Of a stretch of DNA of 37,024 nt, positions 7,863 through 15,739 are shown in pieces. This stretch comes from an uncultured Ectothiorhodospiraceae bacterium. Lineage in GTDB: Bacteria > Pseudomonadota > Gammaproteobacteria > UBA6429 > Thiohalophilaceae. Position 1 is the first letter of the stretch. Each line of letters starts with the position of its first letter. The notes under the pieces are model-generated. The model did no database searches, had not been told where the DNA came from, and saw nothing but the letters and a program-made list of their open reading frames with translations. Where the stretch lies: positions 1 through 37,024 of the forward strand of contig CAMYMU010000059.1 of assembly GCA_947259575.1 (NCBI GenBank), given 5' to 3'. Position numbers and translations under genes: made by a program.

Positions 7863-7964
7863 ATGGGGCATTGCTTAGAAATCATGTCTAGAATAAGCTA
7901 CTTAGTCTTTCTCGCATTAGAGAAGCAAGAGGAAAAAACAATCGCCAACAGGATGGTTCTGTGA
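7863..7964 (+). CDS. Possible 33-aa leader ORF coupled to fimX
   Basis: An ATG at 7863 (or 7884 in the same frame) opens a 33- or 26-codon frame whose TGA at 7962-7964 overlaps the fimX GTG as GTGA, the usual geometry of translational coupling. It would be transcribed from the FliA-type promoter. No Shine-Dalgarno sequence precedes either ATG and the peptide (hydrophobic core SYLVFLALE) is unfamiliar, so it may be chance. Confidence 0.15.
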   Translation: MGHCLEIMSRISYLVFLALEKQEEKTIANRMVL

Positions 7965-10045
7965 GTAATGAAAACATATTAAGGCTACTCACTGTCTTTG
8001 ATGCCTCAGAAGAAGCCGAGGTTTTAATCAACGCACTTCGTAATGCCGGTCATATTGTGCGCGATATTCGCGTTGAAGATGAAGAAGACATGACCACGGC
8101 GCTCGAAGACAATCCCATTGATATCATTCTTTGTAAGCTCAAGATGCCTCACTTCAATGCCAAGCAGGCCGTCGAAGTGCTTTCTCGATTTGGTCGAGAC
8201 ATTCCTCTTGTAGTTGTCACTCTACCCGGTAAAGAATCCGCCGCTTTGGATACACTCAAGGCAGGTGCACGCGATGCCCTCAGTGAAGATCAAACTGAAC
8301 GACTAAAACATATCGTAAAGCGCGAAGTCGCCGATCTACATGAACGCCGCGCACATCGTCGCTGTGAACAGATGTTGCGCGAGACTGAGAAACGCGCAAA
8401 GGCGTTAATCGATAGCTCTCGTGATGCAATTGCCTATGTACACGATGGGATGCACATTTACTCGAATAGTGCCTATCTGAAAATGTTTGGTTACGAAGAT
8501 ATCGATGATGTAATGGGCATGCCCATCATGGACATGGTCAGCAGCGAAGATCATGTCAAACTCAAAGAATTTCTACGTGGTTATGCAAAAGGTGAGTCCA
8601 TGGACACACAACTCACTGTGCATGGCCAGCATATCGAAGACAAAAAATTTAAAATCAAAATGGAATTTTCACCCGCGAGCTATGAAGGTGAATCATGTAC
8701 CCAAATTATTATTCGTGATGAATCATCAAACAAAGAATTAGAGCAAAAACTCAATGCAATGAGCCAGCTCGATCTGCTGACTGGTTTGTATAACCGCAAC
8801 TTCTTTATCGAACACATGGATCAGTTTATTTCACGTGCCGTAGAAGGCCAGGCAAAAGGTGCAGTGGTCTATATCTCATTAGATAAGTACCAGGATGTGA
8901 GAGAAGAACACGGAATCAGTGCCAGTGATCACATGCTGACCGACATCGCCACTTTGTTGAAAGAAAAACTTGCCAACCTTGGTTTGCTCGCACGCTTTGA
9001 AGGACCTGTTTTCATTTTGCTCGCACAAAATGCCGATACCAAACAGGTCGAAAAAATATCTAAGGCAATATGCAAAATAATATCGGAACATTTTGCAGAC
9101 ATAGGACATGATAAAACAGTCCAAACGACTGCGAGTATTGGCCTGACTCTGCTAAATGAGGCGACTTCGAATAGCAATGATTGCATTAGTCGTGCTGAGA
9201 AAGGTAGTTTGATTGCACACAAAGAAGGTGGCAATAACTTCCACATCTATAACCCAGCGATTGAAGAAATGGCCGAGCATGAACAGGTCGATGTTTGGAG
9301 CTCACGCATCAAAGTTGCGTTAAAAGAAAACCACTTCAACCTAGTATTCCAACCTATCGTTAGCCTGCATGGTGAACCCGGTGCACATTATGAGGTCTTG
9401 TTGCGCCTCAAGGACGAAGCTGGAAACGAAATTTCACCTGAGGAATTTATCCCGGCAGCCGAAACAGCTGGCCTGATGAATTTTGTTGATCGTTGGGTCA
9501 TCGCCAACTCATTCCTGATTCTTTCCAAAGATGTGAAAGCAGGTAAAAAGACCCGACTATTCATCAAACTCTCAAGCGCCTCGCTCACTGATCCAGACTT
9601 TTTACCCTGGCTGCGTGATCGCGTTAAGTCACTTAAGCTGGATACAGACAACCTGGTATTTGAAATCAGCGAAGAAACTGCGCTGAACTTCCTGAAGCAA
9701 TCAAAGAGCGTCATTGATGGTCTTAACGAACTCCACTGCCGCACAACACTGGAAAACTTTGGCCTTGAACAAAACACCTACCAGTCGCTTAAACACCTAA
9801 AGGTGAACTACATAAAAGTCCACATGAAGCTCATTCATGGCCTTGCGCAAAACGTTGAGAATCAGGAAAAGGTTAAAGCTATCGCAGAATATGCCAACAA
9901 TCAGAATATTCAAACCATAGCTGCCTTTGTAGAAGAAGCTAATTCACTCGCCGTCCTCTGGCAGTGTGCCGTTGACTTTATCCAGGGACACTTCCTGCAA
10001 CAGCCGAATGAAGAAATGGATTATGATTTTGAGGATAGTGTTTAG
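7961..10045 (+). CDS. fimX: FimX-type c-di-GMP receptor (REC-PAS-GGDEF-EAL, degenerate)
   Basis: A 694-aa four-domain protein aligning along its length with P. aeruginosa FimX (691 aa), which controls type IV pilus assembly and twitching. Domains: REC-like (9-125) with the phospho-acceptor Asp replaced by Lys59; PAS (145-255) with YVHDGMHI; GGDEF (267-430) with EGPVF at 347-351 in place of GGDEF; EAL (445-680) with EVL at 478-480. Other EAL catalytic positions are lost: Lys536 replaces the metal-binding Asn, ENFG replaces DDFG and KVH replaces KID. Neither synthesis nor hydrolysis of c-di-GMP is expected; FimX binds it through the EVL domain. The start is GTG at 7961 after AGGATGG. No pilus genes are in the window. 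The paralogue assignment is strong, the pilus role inferred. Confidence 0.9.
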   Translation: MSNENILRLLTVFDASEEAEVLINALRNAGHIVRDIRVEDEEDMTTALEDNPIDIILCKLKMPHFNAKQAVEVLSRFGRDIPLVVVTLPGKESAALDTLKAGARDALSEDQTERLKHIVKREVADLHERRAHRRCEQMLRETEKRAKALIDSSRDAIAYVHDGMHIYSNSAYLKMFGYEDIDDVMGMPIMDMVSSEDHVKLKEFLRGYAKGESMDTQLTVHGQHIEDKKFKIKMEFSPASYEGESCTQIIIRDESSNKELEQKLNAMSQLDLLTGLYNRNFFIEHMDQFISRAVEGQAKGAVVYISLDKYQDVREEHGISASDHMLTDIATLLKEKLANLGLLARFEGPVFILLAQNADTKQVEKISKAICKIISEHFADIGHDKTVQTTASIGLTLLNEATSNSNDCISRAEKGSLIAHKEGGNNFHIYNPAIEEMAEHEQVDVWSSRIKVALKENHFNLVFQPIVSLHGEPGAHYEVLLRLKDEAGNEISPEEFIPAAETAGLMNFVDRWVIANSFLILSKDVKAGKKTRLFIKLSSASLTDPDFLPWLRDRVKSLKLDTDNLVFEISEETALNFLKQSKSVIDGLNELHCRTTLENFGLEQNTYQSLKHLKVNYIKVHMKLIHGLAQNVENQEKVKAIAEYANNQNIQTIAAFVEEANSLAVLWQCAVDFIQGHFLQQPNEEMDYDFEDSV

Positions 10046-10116
10046 ATAACGTTTGTTTCATCCCTCCGTGGTTTCTGTTGCTCCCCTGGAAAGCCCCTCT
10101 TAGCACGTCAAAAATA

Positions 10117-11202
10117 TTAATTCTTCCCGTTGGACTGACTGGGAGGCGATATAGTAGATTCCTGTTTCTTCAATTTATCCAACTTATCAATAACACGCTG
10201 TGCGCGTTCGATGTGGCTAATTAGGTATTCATTATCAGGATCGAGTTCACGTATGTCATTCCAAACAGCAAGAGCCTGTTCTATTTTTCCCTGACTATAT
10301 AGTTTCCTACCCAGTTTGATGCCTTGTTTTACATTTTCTTTGATACGTGAGTCAAGTTCTTGTTTAAAGGCGGTTACCAGTGCATGTTTTTTATCTTTAT
10401 TGGGTATTCTTTTATAAGCTTTTAGTGTGACTTTCAAGTCACCTTGCTTCAAGGTGCCTTTGGCTTTTTCCAGTAATGCCTGTCCACGTTTCGATATTAA
10501 AAGTGGCTTGCGTTTTTGTTTTTTTGCTAACTTATTTTGTATTTCGAGTATGGTTGTCTGGATCTCTTTACTGGGCTTTAATTCATCGGCTAACAAATAG
10601 CATTGTTCAGCTAGTTCAAGGTCACCTATGTTTATACCTTCAAGACCACAGATTAGAAGTTGCTGGTAAACATTATCAACTTCTTTTTCGTATTGTTGTA
10701 CCGAGGCTTTGGTGCTCTTGTCGTCCGGCAGGGTTCGCGATAATTCTTGCTGGACATCCTGATTTTTTACAAGCCACTCTGCCTTATTTATATAGAGCTG
10801 GTAATACAATCCCTTTAGATAATGGGCGCGTTGTTTGATGAAATCGTTGTAGGCGGCTTGCAGTTTTTCGCTGTCAGGTAGCTTAGCCATGCCATAATTT
10901 AGCGAGCTCTCGGCAGCCTGCCAGTCTTGAGCTTTTATATGCGCTCCAATTTCTCGTAGTTTGATTTTTTCAAATCGGTCTGCAGCCTGTTGAACCTCGA
11001 TCTTTCGTTTTTGTAGTTTGCTGTACTGAGAGTGTCCTGGCCTGACGTGTGACAGGGCATCCAAGGCTTTACTGTATTCGTGTTCGCTCAACCACTGCTG
11101 AATTTTGCTATCCAGGTCTTTATCGAATGAATGAATAAAAGCACAACCACTAAGGGCTGAAGTTATAAGTGCAAGGCTTATGATGGTTCGTAGTAGTTTC
11201 AT
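10117..11202 (-). CDS. Lipoprotein with helical (TPR-like) repeats
   Basis: A 361-aa predicted lipoprotein: signal peptide with lipobox LSGC and lipidated Cys20. The mature part is almost all helical, rich in Lys, Glu and Gln, with TPR-like pairs around 85-115 (QDWQAAESSLNYGMAKLPD), 192-215 (GDLELAEQCYLLADELKP) and 304-330 (LGRKLYSQGKIEQALAVWND). No enzyme motif is seen. Its start overlaps the stop of the upstream cyclase gene by 4 bp (ATGA), so the two are translationally coupled. The residue after Cys20 is Ala, so no inner-membrane retention Asp is present and outer-membrane placement is likely. A role as periplasmic scaffold or partner of the sensor cyclase is inference from context. Confidence 0.75.
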   Translation of the reverse strand: MKLLRTIISLALITSALSGCAFIHSFDKDLDSKIQQWLSEHEYSKALDALSHVRPGHSQYSKLQKRKIEVQQAADRFEKIKLREIGAHIKAQDWQAAESSLNYGMAKLPDSEKLQAAYNDFIKQRAHYLKGLYYQLYINKAEWLVKNQDVQQELSRTLPDDKSTKASVQQYEKEVDNVYQQLLICGLEGINIGDLELAEQCYLLADELKPSKEIQTTILEIQNKLAKKQKRKPLLISKRGQALLEKAKGTLKQGDLKVTLKAYKRIPNKDKKHALVTAFKQELDSRIKENVKQGIKLGRKLYSQGKIEQALAVWNDIRELDPDNEYLISHIERAQRVIDKLDKLKKQESTISPPSQSNGKN

Positions 11203-12749
11203 GCAACATTTCGCTGAGAAAGAATCTCATCAAGTTGCTTCTCAATGGCTTCACTGTACTCAGGTTTAACATCGGTTAGGACATAGGTAGTGACCGGTTC
11301 TGCAATACCCCTGAGCCGTATTGAGTTATGTCGTTGTGCCAGAATACGCCATTGTACATCTGGATCCTTTACGAAAAAATCTGTGACGATAATTTGTCCA
11401 CGTTCTGCGACAGAGTGTAAACGTGCTGCGAGGTTAACGGCCTCTCCCACAACGGTATATTGCATGCGTTCATCAGAACCCATGTTACCGGCCAGCATCT
11501 CACCGCTATTGACACCAATGCGGAAATGAATCGCTACCTTACCTTGTTGAATACGTTCTGTATTCAATCGATCGACCATACGCTGAATCATGAGCGCACA
11601 GAGTACCGCATTGAATTTGTGATCTTTATCTTCGTCCGGAGCTCCGAATACAATCATTGCACAATCACCCATATATTTATCGACAGTGCCGTGATAAAGC
11701 TTGCTTGCCATATTAATATAACGAAAGTATTCGTTCAGCATGCTGGCCACTTCCTCTGGTGGTAGTTTCTCTGAGAAAGAGGTGAAACCAACGATGTCTG
11801 CAAACAGTGCAGTCGCCTGTACATGTTTACCACCCAGCGAAACAGAATCCAGATTATCCATAATCTGTTTGGCCACTTTCGTAGAGACAAAACGTGAGAA
11901 AGCACTTTCCACCTGGTTTTTTTCAAGCAGGCCACTGGCCATGTTATTGAATGCGTCGACCAGGAAGCCTATCTCATCATTACGCGCGCCCGCGATTCGA
12001 TATTCGTAATCGCCACTGTGAATCGCTTTACTCGCATCCATTAAGTCGTAAATCGGTTGTGAGATACGTTTGCCGACAAAGTAGGCCGTGATAATACCCA
12101 GGAGTATCATAAATATCGTAGCACCAGTGATGGCTCTTATTGTGTCATGCAGCGATTGTGATAGCGCTGACTTGCTATAGGTAATCAATGCATGCCCTGC
12201 TATCAGGTCCTGATATTGGATCGGTGTGATGAAGGACATGACTTCCAGAGGCTTAGTTGTCTCATCATAGTCAGTCCATTCTGCTGTGTAATGCTTTGGC
12301 TGAATTTGTTCCGACAATTCATACATCTTGTTAATGTCATGAATCGGTAAACGCCCAGAGCTAGCCAGTACTTTACCATCGTGCGAATAGACCACCGCAC
12401 CTAAGACATTATCATTTTGGCCTAGGTTACTAACCTGTACCATAAGGCTAAGAATATCGTCCGACAGTACTAGTTCTTTTGATGACTCTGCGAGATGATC
12501 CACCATGGTCTGACCAAACTCATTGATTTGTGTCTTAAGTAACTCAGACTGGTTGGTGACAATCATCAAGCCCAACAGCCCCATACCTGAACCAATCATC
12601 AAAGTCAGAATAATTGCCAGCTTGTAAGCGATCGGGACCTTCTTCGGTGCCAGCTGTGACAGGTTCTTTCTTAAACCATCACGTAGGCGTGAACTCCACG
12701 ATGATTCATGTGTTTCCTGGTCCTGGAGATTGACTGGTTTTTCTGACAT
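11199..12749 (-). CDS. Membrane class III adenylate/guanylate cyclase with HAMP domain
   Basis: A 516-aa sensor cyclase. A cytosolic N-tail of 40 residues leads to TM1 (about 41-64), a periplasmic domain (65-206) with a CACHE-like stretch (LGAVVYSHDGKVLASSG), TM2 (207-226), HAMP (227-279) and a class III catalytic domain (about 305-495). Catalytic residues are intact: metal ligands Asp318 (FADIVGF) and Asp362 (KYMGDC), purine-selecting Lys358, and transition-state Asn439 and Arg443 in GEAVNLAARL. The Lys favours ATP, so cAMP is the likelier product, but this cannot be settled by eye. It overlaps the downstream lipoprotein gene by ATGA. A signal sensed in the periplasm is inferred from topology. 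Confidence 0.9.
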   Translation of the reverse strand: MSEKPVNLQDQETHESSWSSRLRDGLRKNLSQLAPKKVPIAYKLAIILTLMIGSGMGLLGLMIVTNQSELLKTQINEFGQTMVDHLAESSKELVLSDDILSLMVQVSNLGQNDNVLGAVVYSHDGKVLASSGRLPIHDINKMYELSEQIQPKHYTAEWTDYDETTKPLEVMSFITPIQYQDLIAGHALITYSKSALSQSLHDTIRAITGATIFMILLGIITAYFVGKRISQPIYDLMDASKAIHSGDYEYRIAGARNDEIGFLVDAFNNMASGLLEKNQVESAFSRFVSTKVAKQIMDNLDSVSLGGKHVQATALFADIVGFTSFSEKLPPEEVASMLNEYFRYINMASKLYHGTVDKYMGDCAMIVFGAPDEDKDHKFNAVLCALMIQRMVDRLNTERIQQGKVAIHFRIGVNSGEMLAGNMGSDERMQYTVVGEAVNLAARLHSVAERGQIIVTDFFVKDPDVQWRILAQRHNSIRLRGIAEPVTTYVLTDVKPEYSEAIEKQLDEILSQRNVA

Positions 12750-12934
12750 GTTTTCTATGGTTACAGAGTAATATTACCAATGAAATATTAAGCAATATTC
12801 GAGCCGCTTTCTCGCCCGCTAGGTTGCTTGAGCGCTATAATATCACGGCATTCATGAAAAATTAGTCTTTTCTAATAAGTGTTGTCGCTCAATTTTTACG
12901 CAGTCGGAATATGGTCTTTAAAAACATGACTCAA

Positions 12935-12962
12935 TTCACAAGTATGTGCATACTTTTACTAT
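12935..12962 (+). promoter_or_regulatory. Promoter with palindromic operator, M48 protease gene
   Basis: TTCACA (12935-12940) and TACTAT (12957-12962) stand 16 bp apart. Nearly filling the spacer is a perfect palindrome with 7-bp arms, AAGTATG-TG-CATACTT (12940-12955), the position expected of a repressor or MerR-like operator. A GGAAG ribosome site precedes the GTG start at 12987. The rest of the 237-bp divergent gap is AT-rich with nothing else I can call. Confidence 0.4.
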
Positions 12963-12986
12963 GCATTTAATTCAGAGCGGAAGTTT

Positions 12987-13853
12987 GTGAGCCAGGTTTT
13001 AAAAAGCCCGAGTCTGGTTCTTGGTTTGTGTTTGCTCAGTATCTGGGGGCAGCTGTTGTGGCTGGCTACCTACTTCAGCAACAATTCGTTCCAGCTTAGC
13101 TTTTTTATTCTGATCGGTTTTATTATGGTCGCACTTTTATTCAGCCTAGTACTCCGTTATCATTTTTTTAGTGCCTCACTAAAAGCTGCACAGCAGCAGA
13201 CACCTGCATGGCTAACATCAATAGCACAGTCACTATCGCGACAACTTGCTATTCCTGAACCAAAACTTTATACGCTTGCAGCAAATGGATTGAATGCCTT
13301 TGCAGCAAATGATTTAACTCGGCGCGGACATATTGTATTGCACCATCAAGTGCTGGTCTCGCTAACCCATGACGAGGTTGAGTCCATCCTTGCCCATGAG
13401 CTATGCCATATCGAAAAAGGTCACGCGGGTATTTTTACCTTTATGCAGGGTGTGATGCTGAGCGTGAGCTTACCGCTTGCATTAATATTTAGTCTCGTAA
13501 AGTGTCTGTTTACAGGCTTTTCACGATTTAGAGAAAACATACTAACCGCAAACAGCTTTTTATCCTTAGTTTGTTTTCCTGCGACGAGTGTGATGCTTTT
13601 TATTGCGAGTCGTTTCTGGGAATACGAAGCAGATGCCTGTGCTGCCGCATTAGTTGGCAAACAGCAATATATGCAAGCACTGCGCTGTTTGCATGGGAGC
13701 TTTTTTCAACACCCCAACCTACTCGGCATAGTCCGGCAAACGACTGGCGATTCTGCCGCAGGCCTTCAGTCAACAGCAAACAACCAGGATGGCGGACTGA
13801 CTCACCCCAGTTTGGCTCAAAGAATCAATGCCTTGCAAGAAATTGGCTCATAG
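12987..13853 (+). CDS. M48-family membrane metalloprotease, HtpX-like
   Basis: A 288-aa zinc protease resembling HtpX, a membrane-protein quality-control enzyme. Two N-terminal membrane segments (about 8-29 and 36-57), the zinc motif HELCH (137-141), two further hydrophobic segments (about 152-172 and 190-208), and the third ligand Glu212 in FWEYEADACAA. The C-terminal HPSLAQRINAL is the usual M48 ending. The start is a GTG with GGAAG before it. The sequence is more divergent than true HtpX and other M48B types are possible, so no symbol is given. It stands alone behind a promoter with a palindromic operator, suggesting regulated expression. Confidence 0.88.
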   Translation: MSQVLKSPSLVLGLCLLSIWGQLLWLATYFSNNSFQLSFFILIGFIMVALLFSLVLRYHFFSASLKAAQQQTPAWLTSIAQSLSRQLAIPEPKLYTLAANGLNAFAANDLTRRGHIVLHHQVLVSLTHDEVESILAHELCHIEKGHAGIFTFMQGVMLSVSLPLALIFSLVKCLFTGFSRFRENILTANSFLSLVCFPATSVMLFIASRFWEYEADACAAALVGKQQYMQALRCLHGSFFQHPNLLGIVRQTTGDSAAGLQSTANNQDGGLTHPSLAQRINALQEIGS

Positions 13854-13872
13854 ACCGATTTTCACTTAGAAT
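13843..13872 (+). promoter_or_regulatory. Sigma-70 promoter of the DUF1015 gene
   Basis: TTGGCT (13843-13848) and TAGAAT (13867-13872) are 18 bp apart, the first lying in the last codons of the M48 gene. Expected start is near 13879, about 35 nt before the ATG. Confidence 0.45.
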
Positions 13873-13913
13873 GCGCAACCCTAAACTTTACTGGGAAAAT
13901 TGCAGGAGTACAC

Positions 13914-15143
13914 ATGTCGCTTATTCGTCCTTTCCGTGGTTTACGTCCGAAAATTGAATTTGCAGAGGATGTGGTTGCACCACCTTACGATGTCCTGAAT
14001 ACGGAAGAGGCACGTGAGCGGGCTGCGGGCCGACCTCACAGCTTTTTACATATTTCCAAACCTGAAATCGACTTGCCTGTTGGTACGGATCCTTTTGATC
14101 CAAGCGTCTATGCCAAAGGTGCTGAGAACCTGAATAAATTAATCGCCGAACAAATTCTGATTCGAGAAGATAAACCCGTTTACTACGCGTATCGTCTGGA
14201 TATGAACGGGCATCAGCAATCGGGATTGGTTGCCGTTGCCTCCGTCAAAGACTATGACAGTAATCGAATTCGCAAACACGAATACACCCGACCTGAAAAA
14301 GAAGATGATCGTGTAAAGCAGATTGATGCATTGAATGCCCAGACAGGTCCTGTATTTCTAACCTATCGCCATGATCAAACGGTCGATGGCGTGGTCAATA
14401 AGGTAATGCAACAAGCCCCTTTATATGACTTAACTGCAGATGATGGCGTGCAACATACCATCTGGATCATCGATGACGAACAGGACATTGCAACTCTGAC
14501 ATCGACCTTTGATGCCATGAACAATCTTTATATTGCAGATGGACATCACCGCTCTGCATCCGCCTCGCGTGTATCAGCAATGCGCAAGAGCAAAACAGGC
14601 AGCGACTCACATGAGTATTTCCTAACGGTTATTTTTCCTGATAATCAAATGAACATTCTTGATTACAATCGGGTGATTAAAGATCTCAATGGCCTGTCGA
14701 TAGATGAATTCCTGGCTGAGTGTGCTGAACAGTTTGATATTGAAAAAAGTGACGGGCAGATGAAGCCTGAAAAAGTAAATGTATTTGGTATGTATCTGGA
14801 TAAACAATGGTATCGATTGACGATTAAAGATGAATTAATTCCTTCAGATGATCCTGTTGGCCGGCTTGATGTCAGTCTTTTACAGAATAATCTCATTACA
14901 CCGATACTCAATATCAACGATCCACGCCGTGATAAACGCATCGACTTCGTTGGTGGTATTCGTGGTTTGGATGAGCTAGAAAAACGCGTCAATAGCGGTG
15001 AAATGAAAGTTGCATTCGCACTATACCCAACACAACTATCCGATCTGATGGATGTTGCGGATGCAGAAAAAGTCATGCCACCTAAGTCGACGTGGTTTGA
15101 GCCTAAACTGGCGGATGGGTTGGTTTCTCACGTATTAGATTAG
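13914..15143 (+). CDS. DUF1015 family protein
   Basis: A 409-aa soluble protein of the widespread DUF1015 family, whose biochemical role I do not know. Family landmarks are visible: the opening IRPFRGLRP, VAPPYDV (21-27), RKHEYT (120-125), a polar ADGHHR motif (208-213) that looks like an active or metal-binding site, and VGRLDVSLLQ (about 317). GCAGGAG provides a good ribosome site before the ATG. Length is usual. It has its own promoter candidate in the end of the M48 gene and is followed by the repeat-rich region before parC, so it appears monocistronic. Some members occur near amino-acid metabolism genes, but nothing here supports a specific pathway. Confidence 0.85.
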   Translation: MSLIRPFRGLRPKIEFAEDVVAPPYDVLNTEEARERAAGRPHSFLHISKPEIDLPVGTDPFDPSVYAKGAENLNKLIAEQILIREDKPVYYAYRLDMNGHQQSGLVAVASVKDYDSNRIRKHEYTRPEKEDDRVKQIDALNAQTGPVFLTYRHDQTVDGVVNKVMQQAPLYDLTADDGVQHTIWIIDDEQDIATLTSTFDAMNNLYIADGHHRSASASRVSAMRKSKTGSDSHEYFLTVIFPDNQMNILDYNRVIKDLNGLSIDEFLAECAEQFDIEKSDGQMKPEKVNVFGMYLDKQWYRLTIKDELIPSDDPVGRLDVSLLQNNLITPILNINDPRRDKRIDFVGGIRGLDELEKRVNSGEMKVAFALYPTQLSDLMDVADAEKVMPPKSTWFEPKLADGLVSHVLD

Positions 15144-15151
15144 TATTTTTT

Positions 15152-15197
15152 CGCAGCACTGCTGCGACCTACTTTCTTGTATCGACAAGAAAGTAGG
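15152..15197. repeat. Left paired hairpins of the intergenic repeat mosaic
   Basis: CGCAGCA/TGCTGCG (15152-15166, 1-nt loop) is followed at once by a perfect 13-bp stem with loop ATCG (15168-15197). In reverse orientation the same two-hairpin layout and flanks (TTTCGC..., then a run like CAAAGAAAC) recur at 15605-15655, so these look like diverged terminal inverted repeats of one element. Confidence 0.7.
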
Positions 15198-15240
15198 CAA
15201 AGAAACTCCTCCCCTGCACTCGCCTAACATTCGAGCCTTA

Positions 15241-15341
15241 TTGGCTTACTCAGTGAAACTTTGTGATTCGCCCTCCTTGGCTCATCACAGAGGCTCGGCG
15301 TCCTGCCTCGCCCCATTCGGGTTTCACTTGCGCTTAGCCAA
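15241..15341. repeat. Central inverted repeat of the mosaic
   Basis: TTGGCT (15241-15246) pairs with AGCCAA (15336-15341), GTGAAAC (15253-15259) with GTTTCAC (15321-15327) and TGTGAT (15262-15267) with ATCACA (15284-15289), giving a nested cruciform. No coding frame of interest is present. Confidence 0.6.
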
Positions 15342-15435
15342 ACGTCTCTCATGGCTGCGCAAGGGGATTATCCATTGAGTTAGTACAGTGCTAATAAACA
15401 CGGTAGATATCTCTGTTTTAGTTGTGAGCAGAAAG

Positions 15436-15590
15436 CCCCCATGTGCGGGTGCGTGAGTTTTTACGACTTTTAAGAAATAAAAATAGCGCGAGCCAGGGAA
15501 GGCGAGCCCGGTTTTGCTGAGCAGGGAGGCGAATCAAAACCGGACAAGGCAAAAGACAATAAAACTCACAGATTGCACCCGCAACGGGGG
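15436..15590. repeat. Long nested inverted repeat
   Basis: Left arm CCCCC, GCGGGTGC (15445-15452) and GTGAGTTTT (15453-15461) mirrors AAAACTCAC (15561-15569), GCACCCGC (15575-15582) and GGGGG (15586-15590). Inside, CCGGTTTTG (15508-15516) pairs with CAAAACCGG (15535-15543). It may be a palindromic repeat element or a structured RNA. Confidence 0.6.
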
Positions 15591-15604
15591 TGTCGTTTCT
15601 TTTG

Positions 15605-15655
15605 GATACTTTTCTTTGGACAAGCAAAGAAAAGTATCTCGCTTCAGCGAAGCGA
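15605..15655. repeat. Right paired hairpins of the intergenic repeat mosaic
   Basis: A perfect 14-bp stem with loop GACAAG (15605-15638) is followed by TCGCTTC/GAAGCGA with loop AGC (15639-15655). It mirrors the left pair at 15152-15197. A degenerate GGGAATGACG repeat remnant follows near 15700. The stems lack a following T run, so they are not standard terminators for parC. Confidence 0.7.
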
Positions 15656-15739
15656 AATAAGAATAAATTAAAAATAAAACAGGGATTCTTTTTGCTACGG
15701 GAATGACGAAAACAAAATTGGAAAGGCTAAAAACTAAAT

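Noticed and set aside
15418-15627. 69-codon frame inside the repeat mosaic
   Set aside because: It spans inverted-repeat arms and has no family features; more likely a by-product of the repeats.
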